From: Pipra filicauda
Lineage: Eukaryota > Chordata > Aves > Passeriformes > Pipridae
Reading direction: 5' to 3'
Length of the DNA stretch: 64,000 nucleotides
Assembly: GCF_003945595.2 (NCBI RefSeq)
Contig: NW_024104893.1
Location: 82,187-146,186, forward strand
Part shown: piece by piece, positions 34,060 to 44,404 of the stretch
Layout: every line of letters starts with the position of its first letter
Position numbering within the stretch: the stretch's first letter is position 1
The notes under the pieces: model-generated
What the model was told of the DNA's origin: nothing
What the model saw: only the letters and a program-made list of their open reading frames with translations
Database searches by the model: none
Program-made: the position numbers and the translations under genes

Positions 34060-35040
34060 GTTTCCTAGTTTATGACTAAACACACCCTAGCGAAAAATCT
34101 TCCACATATTGAGAGCTGCCCTGCCAAGGTGAGTACTCCAGAGCAGCTCCTGGGCTGCCAAACTCGGGGTGGTGGGTGCTCCCTGCCCACAGTGAGCCAC
34201 GGCTGGCACAGGGCTGAGCCCCCACATCATGGTCTTGTCTCTGGGGGGGCTGCAATGACCACCTGATTAATTAAACGTGGCACGTTAAAGGGGAAGGGGA
34301 GAATAAACGCCAAAAGTCACAGTTTTACAGCTGGGTTTGGTGAGGCTTTTGCTACCATGGGGTTGGTTTGAGTGTCTGCTGCGGGGTTGTGCTGGTTTGT
34401 CATTTTTGCTGCCTTGTAAGAGCTTCTGCAGTGGTTTTGTTGGTTTTTTTTCAGCCCCTTGTTGCTGACAGGGTTGCTTCTCGGGAAGAGAAATGAGAAA
34501 AGAGGTGAAAAGAGGTAAATGATGATATGACAGAAAGGACTTTAATTTGTTTCAGTTGAGTGGAATGAACAGTGATTTTGGGCGGAGCTGGAGGAAACCA
34601 CGGTGGGCTTGGGAAGGATTGAACCTGGGCAGGAGCTCGGGCTGCACCAGGGGGGGTCTCACAACGTGAATTTTCGGGGGTCTTTTTAGGGGAATTTGTT
34701 GAATTTGTACAGTCGACATTTGTGATGCAGAAATTAAAGTAGGACAAATTTTGGCTTGAAATGAGGGGGCTGAACTTGTGCACTGGGGCTTCTGTAATCT
34801 TAAACTGTGACTGGGATACTTTAGTTTTTGAAATAGGAAACCCTTCATCAGTCATGTCATTGCCATGTCATACTTGTTTTAGCTTCAGACCCAGCTCAGA
34901 TCTTGGATAAGGTCTGGGCTTTGTCCTTAGGAAACCTCCCAGGGTGCTGGAGCACCACTCCCTTCTGCCTCATCCTATATTCGTTTCTTTCTCCTACCAA
35001 TTTAACCCTCTCACTGCTCTGGAAATGCTGCATCTGAGCA
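34060..35040 (+). other. orphan B-type upstream module
   Basis: It matches 2540-3480, including the AAG/GTGAGTACT donor near 34128, but no type B coding exons follow; the similarity stops at about 35040. It is a remnant of a further A-B unit. Confidence 0.5.
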
Positions 35041-36059
35041 CAAAGACCCTTAGAGAAACCAGAGACGAAGACAAAACTAACACAGACAGTTACTGAGGCT
35101 CTCCCTATCTAGGGAAAAGACAAGAAAAGGACAAAAATTGTGGACTAAGCATCATGCAAAGTGAGAGATCAAGAGCCAATAGAAGAGAGAAGAAGAATTC
35201 CTGCAGAGAACTGGTAAACCAATGGACAGGAATTCCTTTGTCTGCTAAAATGTAAAAAGAGTTAAAAGTTTTGAGAACTGATGTACAGGTGTTAGAGAGC
35301 AATTCCTGTGTCCCTTCAGTGCTGAATGAAGTAGGGTCACCTCTGGAACCCAACCAACTGCTCAGAGATTTTATTCCCCGGCTTTCACTGACAGTTTCTG
35401 GGGACCCGGATGAGACAAAGCAGCGCCGACAGGGCAGAGCAGAGGAATCGTTGGCCCTGCAGCGTGTACCAAAGGAGTTTTGGGGAGATCTTCCAGTTCC
35501 CTGGTCTGGAGAGTTCACCACGCCTTCTTTTCTGGGTAAAAGAACAGGCCATGAATTTTGGGTCCTTGATTTTAAGGCCTTTTGCCTGCACATAAGGCAC
35601 AGCAATGGGAAGGACGCAGCGTGAGGCTGAGAGGTTTCTGTCCTGGTTTGTGGGCTTGGGTGAGATTGGGCCAGAATTACAGGACACCTGTAAAATCTGG
35701 GCTTTGGGAAAGGTTGGGGAGGGTTGGGAAAGGTGTTCAAAGGGTGGTTTTGCCTGAGGTGTTAAACATGGGAGTGGGTCTGTCTTCCCAATTCCCAAGA
35801 GAAGAGATCCCAGAAAGCTCCCCTGCAGGTTGTGTTTTAGGGAACAGGAGAAGAGACCGAGGGTAAGGGGTTTCTTTCCTGGAGGGAAGGGCTGTCGTTC
35901 ACTTGCAGGAGCCCTGTGCTGAAATTGCCAGTCTGACTGCCCAAACTGAACACAGCTGAAGATTCCTGCCAGACAAAAAGGGCCAGCACAGAAAGCTCTT
36001 GCTGCCCATGGAGTGCCCAGGGTGGCCCCCCAACTGCATCTGAAACCTGAAGGTTCCAG
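35041..36059. other. no gene seen
   Basis: Unique-looking sequence between the lectin cluster and the 107-bp repeats. Minus-strand open frames of 200-270 residues lack recognisable domains and run into the repeats. Confidence 0.4.
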
Positions 36060-36069
36060 GCTTTCTTTC

Positions 36070-36625
36070 CTGGGGGAAAGGCCGTGACATCCCAAAGAGT
36101 CCCGTGGCAGACAGGTGGGGTTGCACTGTGGGGGTGTGAGGTGTTGGTTCTTTGGTTTCCAGGGGCTATTCCAGAATGGAGAGGACAGGCTGTGACATCA
36201 CAAAGGGGCCCATGGCACAGGGGTTGGGCTGCACTAGGGGCTGAGACATTGGTTTTTTGGTTTCCAGCAGCCATTCTGGAATGGAGGGGATAGGCCGTGA
36301 CATCACAAGAGGGCCCATGGCACAAAGGTGGGGCTTCACTTTGTGGTTGTAGGGCGTTGGTCCTTTGGCTGCCAGGGCCCATTCTGGAATGGAGAGGACA
36401 GGCTGTGACACCACAAAGGAGCCCTTGGCACACGGATGGGGTTGAACTGTCACATGGGGGGGGCTTGGTTCTTTGGTTTCCAGAGGCTATTCCAGAATGG
36501 AGAGGATAGGCCAGAATGGATAGGACAACAAAAGGGCCCAAAGCACATGGGTTGGTCTGCACTGTGGTGTGGGGTGTTGGTTCTTTGGTTGCCAGGGCCT
36601 ATTCTGGAATGGAGAGGACAGGCTG
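36070..36625 (+). repeat. tandem repeat, about 105-111-bp units
   Basis: Five diverged units begin 'aggctgtgacatcacaaag', carry 'gggcccatggcaca', and end 'ttctggaatggagaggac'. Several contain TGACATCA. Frames stay open across units on both strands by chance. Confidence 0.85.
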
Positions 36626-37420
36626 TGACAAGAAGTGCCTGTCAGAACTGCAAAGACGGACGCACAAGAATCTTATGTGGGCATATTCTCTTCTCTGCCC
36701 TGCAGACCCTTGTGTTGGGGTGAAAACTCAGCCTCTCTGCTTCCCTCTCCTGAGGGACTTGTTCTTAGACATCCCTTTCCCCTCCCGGCAATTCCCAAGC
36801 CTGTACCCGGCTCTCATCCCCTCTCTGGTTCAGAACCCTCAACTTCTCTTGCAGAGAGCTGGGCCTGTCAACCCACCTGCCAAAAGCACGGCCCTTCGGC
36901 TGCCTCGGAGGTTCCTGCAGTCGCCCCAGGCCCTGCCCAAGGCCCTCCCATCAGGGACTGGGCCCTGGGGGCCGGGGGAGAACCCACCCGCGGCTTGGCC
37001 CTTCTTGCCCAGCCCTGCTCTGGCCCAGCCTCCTCCCCCTGCACACTCCCCACTGCCACAGCCTGCGCTGGGGCAGCATTTCCTTCCTGGGCCCTTTCCA
37101 GCTGCCCCCATGGGGACACTTCCATTTTCTGGGCCAGGCCCCAGAGGCAATCCCAGCCAGTTCTGCCCCTCGTCCCCAGCCCGGCTCACTGACTCCTGGT
37201 GGCCCCTGGAAGCCAAGAGCCAAAGGCCGACCCCCCCAGAGTGCAGCCCCCCCATCTGCACTGGGGCCCCAGGGCTTCCCTTTCCCAAGCAGCCCCTGCA
37301 AAGCCTTGTCAGAGAGAAAACTGGGTGACCCGAGTCCTGGATGCTTTTAGGAAAGAGGTCTAAACATTTCTTGAAGAATGGAGGGGGGTGACTTTTTTAT
37401 TCTTGACATTTCCAGTTCTC
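36626..37420. other. no gene seen
   Basis: Moderately GC-rich sequence with overlapping open frames on both strands but no recognisable domain or splice pattern. Confidence 0.35.
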
Positions 37421-37424
37421 CCTC

Positions 37425-37560
37425 TGGGGGCAGCGGTGCCATGGGGGTCCCTCAGTCTTCCTCGAGCACTGGAGCGGTTCCCTGGGGCTCTGGGGGGGTC
37501 AGATCCTCAGTGGGGGGATCCCCAACCCCCCTGTCCATCCCTGGGGGCTGATGGGGAGCC
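37425..37560 (+). pseudogene. relic of MHC class II beta intron 1
   Basis: Blocks such as 'ctggagcggttccctggggc' and 'ccccaacccccctgtccatc' match intron 1 of the downstream class II gene (38440-38570). No exons flank it, so it is a leftover of another class II copy. Confidence 0.55.
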
Positions 37561-37924
37561 CACAAATCTTGGTCAAAGGTCTATTTGGGCACTACCAGAC
37601 CAAGCCCCCAAATGCGGAGAAGCTCCAGGTCCCCAAAAGTCCTGGAAAAGAGGGATAAGGATAGAATCAAAAATCCGGGAATTGGGCACCCTCAGCTCCC
37701 CATCTCCCTCTTGTTTTGGGCAACTCTGAGCTCCGGGACAACTTTATCCGCTCTTTAAGGTTCACTTGAGCTGCGGGAGCCCTGGCTGGGCGTTTTTGGG
37801 TTTCTCTGAGCTTTGGGAGCCCGGATAGGCATTTTTGGTGGGCCCTGAGCTCCCCCCTCCCCCGCAGCCCACGGACCCCCCCGAACCCCCCAGCCCCGGG
37901 GCTGCCGCGGGGGCCCCCAACGGC

Positions 37925-38010
37925 CCTCAGCCAATCCCAAAGCGCCCACGCCGCCCGCGCCCAATCCCAGCGCGCCGCGCTGATGACTCATCAGTCGCCG
38001 GGAAGACGCC
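37925..38010 (-). promoter_or_regulatory. class II X-Y box module, inverted relative to the gene
   Basis: On the minus strand: X1-like CCCGGCGACTGATG, a TGATGAGTCATCA palindrome in the X2 position (37981-37993), then about 15 bases and a Y-box-like ATTGGG (CCAAT at 37961-37965). A second CCAAT lies at 37931-37935. The order is that of an MHC class II promoter but it points away from the gene starting at 38122. The sequence is repeated upstream of the second class II copy (about 49970-50035). Confidence 0.5.
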
Positions 38011-38121
38011 TCGAAAAAAGGGCCCCAACTGCGCCCTCAGCCAAGCCCAGCGCGCCCCAAACCCCCCAAAACGGCGCCGCCCGGCTGGTTTGGGGCTGTC
38101 AGCAGCTGTCCGGCGCTGGGC

Positions 38122-41100
38122 ATGGAGCGTGTGCGGGGAGCTGGGGCCGTGCTGGCGGTGCTGGTGGTGCTGGGAGCCCCCCCGGCTGCGGGCGAGGAGC
38201 TGTCCGGTGAGCGGGGGGGTGGGAAAGGGGGGTGGGGTGGAAAAGGGGGGGAAAGAGGGGAGAAAAGAGGGGGTGGGAGCCCCAAAAGTGAGTGCGAGGG
38301 GGGTTGGAAGTCCCAGAATGAGTGGGAGGGGAGTGGGAGCCCCCAAGTGTGCGCGGGGGGGTTCTGGGGACTGGGGGGACGGTGAAAAAGGGGTGGGAAA
38401 GGAGGGAAAGGGGTGGGTGGAAAAGCAGGCAGAGGGGTGCCCTGGGGGTCCCTGAGTGTCCCTCATCACTTGAGCCCTGGAGCGGTTCCCTGGGGTCTGG
38501 GGGGGTCGGATCCTCATTGTGGGGGTCCCCAACCCCCCTGTCCATCCTCGGGGGGCTGATGGGGGGGTCCACCCCACGGCTGATGCTGGGGCGTCCGTGG
38601 GGCAGAGGAGGGGTGGGAAAGGGGGGTCCAGGGTGGCCCCCTGTGCTCCGAACCTGTTGTATGGGTCTGGCTGATGAAGGGAGTGGGACGGGACACCCCC
38701 TGACCCGTGTCCTGCACACACAGGGGTGTTCCAGCATATGGTAAAGACCGAATGTAACTTCATCAATGGTACCGAGCGGGTGAGGCTCGTGGACAGGAAA
38801 ATCTACAACCGGGAGCAGTACGCCCACTTCGACAGCGATGTGTGGGTCTTTGTGGGGGACACCCCGTATGGGGAGATCCTGGCCAGGTACTGGAACAACA
38901 TCCCGGAAAAGCTGGAGTACACACGGTCTCTGGTGGACACGTACTGCCGGCCCTACTACGAACTTGATACCCCGTTCAGCGTGGAGAGGAGAGGTGAGCA
39001 TGGGGCAGAGCGGGTCCCCTTGGCCCCTGCCCCGGGAATGACCCTGGAGCCCTCAAACGCTCCCTGGGACTCACCCCAGACCCCTCAGCCCTTCCTGTGC
39101 CCATCCCCTTGCCTTTTGCCCCCTTACAGTGCCCCCCAGTCCATCCCAGTCCATCCCAGTCTCTCCCAGTGCCCCCCCGCGTCTCCACCCCGCTGGGCCC
39201 ACCGAGCTCACGCCCCTCAGCCAATCCCAGCGCGTCTCTCTGATGACGCTCCAGTTGCCAGGCAGACCCAAAGCAAACAGTTCTCTCACCAGGACTCAGC
39301 CTCCCAGTCCCCATCGCTTCCTTCCCAGTCCAGACCAGTCACTCACAGACCCTCTCACTCCATTCCCAGTCGTTCTCACTTCACCCTCAGGTCTCCTAAC
39401 TCTCTTCCCCAGTGCCCCCCTGTCAGAGACTGAAATGGTTAATGATTTATGCATTCTAGGAGACTCTTGCAGGCTTTTGACTGTTGGTACATCTGACGAG
39501 CAATCAGGCCCCTCCCTCTCTCTGCTAATCTAAAAAGGCGGGAACCAGGCGAGACACAAAAGACACAACACCCAGACCTAGGAGATGTTGGAGGCTCGAG
39601 GCACTAACCATGGCTATAACCCATAACTTCTTGGAGTATGGGGGCTTCCCTCCTTCACCCCCAGCAGATCAAGGCCACCACTTCAACTGACAGACATGGA
39701 AGCATCGCTGGACCCCGTGGGCGGTGACTATGGACATCTGTCCACTCTCAGCTTTTCTTTCTCTTACTCTCCCTTACTCTCACCCTGTCTTTCTCTCCCC
39801 TATGCATTTTTCTCCTCCCTAGAAAGGTTACAGCACCCAAAAATGTTAACTTACCTACTGATTCAAAATTGTTAAAATAAATCTTACCCATATATGTTTT
39901 CATACACCGATTATTTAGTGTCGTTTCACTGTAATCCACCCCAAAGGAATTTTTGATGGAACCTGAGTTACCCCCCTCTCCCCTTTTCCTGGGGCGGGTC
40001 GTAACATTTTTGGCGTAGTCGGCAGGATCCTTTGGATGTGGTGGAGTAATCGGTGTATTCTAAAACTGATACCGAGGGCGAGTCAAATGGTGACCGTCCC
40101 CTCGCTGTAAAATTATAGTGAGAATTTTTCTCCTCTCGGTGTGACCCGGGCACATCAGACCTGTTGAAAGGTTTCCTGGTGTGGCCTGGACCTGTTGAAA
40201 GGTTCTCTGGTACCTGGACCTGTTGAAAGGTTTTCCAGGAGAGAGTCAAACCAGCCCTCAGAGGGTTAAGGGGGAGAAAGACATTAACCTAAGCTGGGTT
40301 AATGACTGAGGCAAAGGGGATGACACCCCAGGTTGAGTTATATGGGGATTATTCCCTCCTGATAGCTATCCTTGGTTTAGAATTGTTTTTTGTGGGTGCT
40401 GTCTTAGGCGTGTTCCTTAGAGCAGTGCAAAAGCAAAAATCAGCTATTCAGAAATCTGTAAGTGAAGGATAAAATCTTTCCAAGAGTCAATGAGATCTTT
40501 GCAGGACCAGCTAGAAAAAGAGGCTATTCAAAAATCTACCGGTGAGGTGATAAGGTCTCTTCAAGAGACAATGAAGGCATTACAGGAGCAATTAGGAAAA
40601 GAACGCCAGCAGTTAACTGCTGAACGACAGGCACTGGAGAAGGAGAGAGAGATTAACTCATTGCTTCGATCAGCTCTGCAAGATGAGGAGGAACAAAATG
40701 AAAGGCTTAAGAAGATACTGGAAATGAAAAATTGTGAATTGCGAGACATTAGTTCAAAATACCCTAAACCGGTAGATGTTAACAAATCCCTGTACCCCTC
40801 TGGGGAATTAGAAGAGTTGAAGCAAAGTTACCCGGAGGACGAGGCAATACATATGCGTCCCCTCATTAAAACTGAAACCACTGGCCAGGGGACAGACAGG
40901 CAAACTACCACACGAACTACCCCGTACACGGGGGAAGCACTGGCCAAAATTCAGGAAAAATACAGTCGTAAGGCCAGTGAATCAGAGACTGAATATGTGT
41001 GGAGGGTGTCCCTTACTGGGGGAGATCGGATTTTGTTAAGTGAAGATGAGGCCAGAGGATTTTGGGGTCCAGGGGTCTTCCTAACCACAAATGATAACCG

Positions 41101-43103
41101 GGCACCGTGGTCCCTGACCCAGAGAGCTGCCTACTGGGCAGGTGGGTTAGACCCTATAGAAAGGGGAGATCCTCACACAATTAAAACACCCACAATTGGT
41201 CACATTGTAAAAGGTGTACAAAAAACCGCATGTCTCCAATTAATGCATACAAAATTATTAGACCCACAAAGAAGATTCACTGTGAACGTCAAAAGAAGAG
41301 AAATTATTGAATGCATAAATCACGGGGTGGTGTCAGAGACTGAAATGGTTAATGATTTATGCATTCTAGGAGACTCTTGCAGGCTTTTGACTGTTGGTAC
41401 ATCTGACGAGCAATCAGGCCCCTCCCTCTCTCTGCTAATCAAAAAAGGCGGGAACCAGGCGAGACACAAAAAGACACAACACACAGACCTAGGAGATGTT
41501 GGAGGCTCGAGGCACTAACCATGGCTATAACCCATAACTTCTTGGAGTATGGGGGCTTCCCTCCTTCACCCCCAGCAGATCAAGGCCACCACTTCAACTG
41601 ACAGACAGGGAAGCAGCGCTGGACCCCGTGGGCGGTGACTATGGACATCTGTCCACTCTCAGCTTTTCTTTCTCTTACTCTCCCTTACTCTCACCCTGTC
41701 TTTCTCTCCCCTATGCATTTTTCTCCTCCCTAGAAAGGTTACAGCACCCAAAAATGTTAACTTACCTACTGATTCAAAATTGTTAAAATAAATCTTATCC
41801 ATATATGTTTTCATACACCGATTATTTAGTGTCGTTTCGCTGTAATCCACCCCAGAGGAATTTTTGATGGAACCTGAGTTACCCCCCTCTCCCCTTTTCC
41901 TGGGGCGGGTCGTAACACCCCCCAGCCCCTCCCCTTCTATCCCAGTCTATTCCCAGACCCTCCCACTGCCATCCCAGTCCCTACCACTCCCATCCCAATC
42001 CCTACCAATGTCCTACAAGTCCTCTCCCCTCCCTCCCAGTGCCCCCCAGCTCAGCCCAGTGTCTCCCTCGTCCCTCCCAGTGCCCCCCAGCGTGTCCATC
42101 TCGCTGGTGCCGTCGAGCTCCCATCCTGGCCCCGGCCTCCTGCTCTGCTCCGGGATGGATTTCTACCCTGCGCCGGTGCAGGTGAGGTGGTTCCAGGATG
42201 GGCAGGAGCTGCCGGAGCACGTGGTGGCCACCGACGTGGTCCCCAGCGGGGACTGGAGCTGCCAGGTGCTGGTGCTGCTGGAAATCCCCCCCCGGCGCGG
42301 GGTCACCTACAGCTGCCAGGTGGAGCACGTCAGCCTGGAGCACCCCCTCAGCCGGCACTGGGGTACGGCCCGGCCCCCCCAGCACCGGGGGCACACTGGC
42401 AGGGGGGACGGGGGCTCAGGGGGAAAATGGGGCAATTGGGAAGGAGACTTGGGGGGAATAGGAAGGGCTCAAGGGTGATGGAGAAGCTGAGAAGGAGTTT
42501 GGTGGGTGTTGGGAGGGCTTGAGAGGGGCTTTGGGGAATCCTGGGAGCAGCTGGGAGGGAGTTTGGGGGAGCCTGGGCGGGACAGGAGGGAGGCTGGGGG
42601 GGCTTGTCATGACTGGGAGGGATTCTGAGAAGTGGTGGGGGGTCTGGGAAGGGACTAGGAGGGGTTTTGGGGTGTCCTCGGCATGATGGGAGGGGGTTTG
42701 GAGGGTCCTAAAGGGACTGGGAGGGGCTTTGTGGAACCCCCAAAGGGGCTGGGAAGGGACTGGCAGGAGGTCTCAGGGGGTGCTGGGTGGGCTGGGAGAG
42801 ACTAGGATGGGGTTTGTAGAGTCCTGGGTGGTCTCTGGGAGGTTTTGGGGGTGCTGACCCCCCCCGACTCCCCCCAGAGATGCCACCGGACACCGTCCGC
42901 AGCAAGATCCTGGTGGGGGTCGGGGGCTTCGTCTTGGGCTTGGTCTTCCTGGCGCTGGGGCTCGGCTTCTACCTGCGGGAGAAGGTAAAGGGGGGTCCCC
43001 AAATGGGGGTCGTGGCCCCCCCCTTGCTCTCCCACAGCCTCTGTGCCCCCCCTGTCCCCCCACCCCGCTCTCACCCCCTTTTCTCTCCCCACAGAGCTCC
43101 TGA
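38122..43103 (+). CDS. BLB: MHC class II beta chain gene, open exons, provirus in intron 2
   Basis: 250-residue class II beta chain, the peptide-presenting partner of a class II alpha chain. Exons: 38122-38206 (signal peptide, MERVRGAGAVLAVLVVLGAP), 38724-38993 (beta-1, the usual 270 nt, NGTERVR, HFDSDV), 42081-42362 (beta-2, the usual 282 nt, CSGMDFYPAPVQVRWFQDG, CQVEHVSLEHP), 42878-42984 (connecting peptide and TM, FVLGLVFLALGLGFYLREK), 43095-43103 (SS, stop TGA). All sites are GT/AG and in phase. The beta-1 cysteines and N19 glycan site are kept and Trp61 is present. The usual CRHNY reads CRPYY, so the peptide-backbone anchors His81 and Asn82 are missing, suggesting altered or non-classical binding. 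Intron 2 holds a sense-oriented provirus of 2.5 kb, which may reduce correct splicing. Confidence 0.9.
39164..39265 (-). promoter_or_regulatory. intron 2 class II X-Y module fused to a beta-2 exon-start relic
   Basis: 39164-39206 resembles the acceptor and first 40 bases of the true beta-2 exon (tgccccccCGCGT...CGCTGG...GAGCTC). It is followed at once by CCAAT (39221-39225) and, on the minus strand, CCTGGCAACTGGAG plus CGTCATC (39242-39262), a near copy of the HLA-DRA X1-X2 boxes with the Y-box (ATTGGCTGAG) at normal spacing. The same composite is in intron 2 of the second class II copy (48716-48760), whose Y-box reads ATTGA. Confidence 0.6.
39421..41917 (+). mobile_element. internally deleted endogenous retrovirus in class II beta intron 2
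   Basis: Two LTRs of about 586 bp (39421-40006 and 41331-41917; TGTCAGAG to CGTAACA) differ by about seven substitutions and one indel counted by eye, so insertion was recent. They are flanked by CCCCCC on both sides, consistent with a short target-site duplication. The primer-binding site TGGCGTAGTCGGCAGG (from 40010) matches the 3' end of tRNA-Ser. The internal part is only 1.3 kb: a leader and a gag-like frame. Protease, pol and env are absent, so it cannot be autonomous. AATAAA signals lie at 39876-39881 and 41787-41792 in the sense of the host gene. A related diverged LTR is at 63207-63727. Tentatively ERV-L-like from primer choice. Confidence 0.88.
40490..41518 (+). CDS. gag-like open frame of the provirus
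   Basis: A 342-residue frame inside the provirus. About residues 1-95 are a Glu/Lys/Leu/Gln-rich coiled coil. The middle is acidic and hydrophilic, and about residues 165-280 form a Trp-containing segment that could be a matrix/capsid-like piece. The last 62 residues are encoded by the 3' LTR, so the frame runs through the internal deletion border rather than ending in native gag. A roughly 75-base tandem duplication at its start (40440-40570) has a stop in the upstream copy. No zinc knuckle or enzyme motif is present. It may be a non-autonomous element's gag or a chance survivor. Confidence 0.55.
   Translation: MRSLQDQLEKEAIQKSTGEVIRSLQETMKALQEQLGKERQQLTAERQALEKEREINSLLRSALQDEEEQNERLKKILEMKNCELRDISSKYPKPVDVNKSLYPSGELEELKQSYPEDEAIHMRPLIKTETTGQGTDRQTTTRTTPYTGEALAKIQEKYSRKASESETEYVWRVSLTGGDRILLSEDEARGFWGPGVFLTTNDNRAPWSLTQRAAYWAGGLDPIERGDPHTIKTPTIGHIVKGVQKTACLQLMHTKLLDPQRRFTVNVKRREIIECINHGVVSETEMVNDLCILGDSCRLLTVGTSDEQSGPSLSLLIKKGGNQARHKKTQHTDLGDVGGSRH
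42363..42877 (+). repeat. class II beta intron 3, degenerate G-rich repeats
   Basis: Loose repeats of 'gggaggggtttgggg'-like units fill intron 3. Nothing coding is seen. Confidence 0.5.
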
Positions 43104-43577
43104 GCCGCCGGCGGCCGCAGCCCCTCCCCGTGGCCTCGGGCCCAGCCGGGACCCCCCAGTCCATCCCCACGCTGAGTTTGGGGGGTCGTGTGTCCCCCCT
43201 TTCCCTGCTTTTATTCTGACCCCAGCTGGCTGCTCCCAGTGTTCCCAGGAAAGCTTCCCAGTTCTCCCCAGTCCCTGTTACTGGGGGGCAGTGAGGGCAG
43301 GGGGGAGGGGATCCCTGTCACAGCTTTACTTCTTCTAAAAAAACAAGCAGGAATTTTTCTTTCCCCTGCCCCTCTGGAAAAGAAAGATGTTCAATGGGGG
43401 AGGGGGCTTTGCCTTGGGTGACTCACACCCCCAAAAGAACTGGCCCAGCCCACATTGCAGGTTGGGAGCCCTCAGAAGGCTCTGGGGGGGTGGAGTTTTT
43501 TGCTTTCTCCTGGGCAAAGGGCAAGGTCCTTCACTTTGGCCTTAACTCAGGCAAGGGGTGTGTTGGAGAGGCTCCGA

Positions 43578-44400
43578 GGTCCTTTTGTTCTCGGCCTGCT
43601 CATCTGGCTGTTTGCTGGTTCCCGTTTGCCTTCGTTTCCTGCGCCCTGTTCTGCCCCCAGCCCGGACCTGCTCGGACTTCATGGGACAGGTTTGACCCCC
43701 TGTACCAGGGTGAATTTATGCTGATACTTTTGGTCTGTGTTTGGCCCTGCCACCTGTGAAAGCTTTGCTCTTTCCCTGCCAAGTTATGGGAAAACACACT
43801 GATAAACAGGAAAGTTGTCCTTGAAGAGAGCTTCTTGTATAAACTGTTTTAATTGGTTTTCTGTGATTGGCCAGTTGTCCTCCAAGGTCGCTTGAAGGAG
43901 AGTTTGAGGAGGAGGATGTGGAAGGCTCGGCCCCAGACTCAATTAAGAAAGACCCCCAAAACACACTGTGTGTGCGTGAGGGGATTTCCCACGTTCTCCC
44001 GTGTGCACAGAAGAGATGCACTGACATAACCGGGGGTGGGACTGAGGGCCTCGGGCTGGGCGGTGCTGGCCACACCTGGGAAGCTGTGGTCACTCAGTTA
44101 ATTGTATAAAAAGCAGATAGTGCTTTCTTGGGGAGAGCTAACTTCACACCAAGGACAACGTTGCCTTTGGTGGGGACGCCTGCCAACTTGTTAACTTACT
44201 GACTCTCCAAGGATGCAGCTTCTGCTCTGGGTAATTATAGGCCTGCTAGGTCGGTAAGAGAACTTTTTGGGCAACAGCTGGGAACTGGGGGCTTATTTCT
44301 CTCCTCCTTCCTCCCTTTTCGGTTTGTTCATTTTGTTGGCCACCTCTTGGTAATAAATATTGTTTTTTGTTAATCTTTTAACGGTGTCTTGGTTTCAAGT
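43578..44400 (+). mobile_element. LTR-like sequence 3' of the class II beta gene
   Basis: 43578-43700 is almost identical to the reverse complement of 48575-48694. Further on, a TATA-like 'ttgtataaaaagcag' (about 44103) and AATAAATATTG (about 44352) have LTR-like spacing. It ends against a CR1 element. Exact borders and target-site duplication were not found. Confidence 0.4.
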
Positions 44401-44404
44401 TTCA

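Noticed and set aside
35105..36562. Minus-strand frames of 211-241 residues
   Set aside because: They continue into the 107-bp tandem repeat and differ between frames without any domain.
36516..37328. Pro-rich 270-residue frame
   Set aside because: It begins inside the 107-bp repeat, and competing frames of similar length exist on the other strand.
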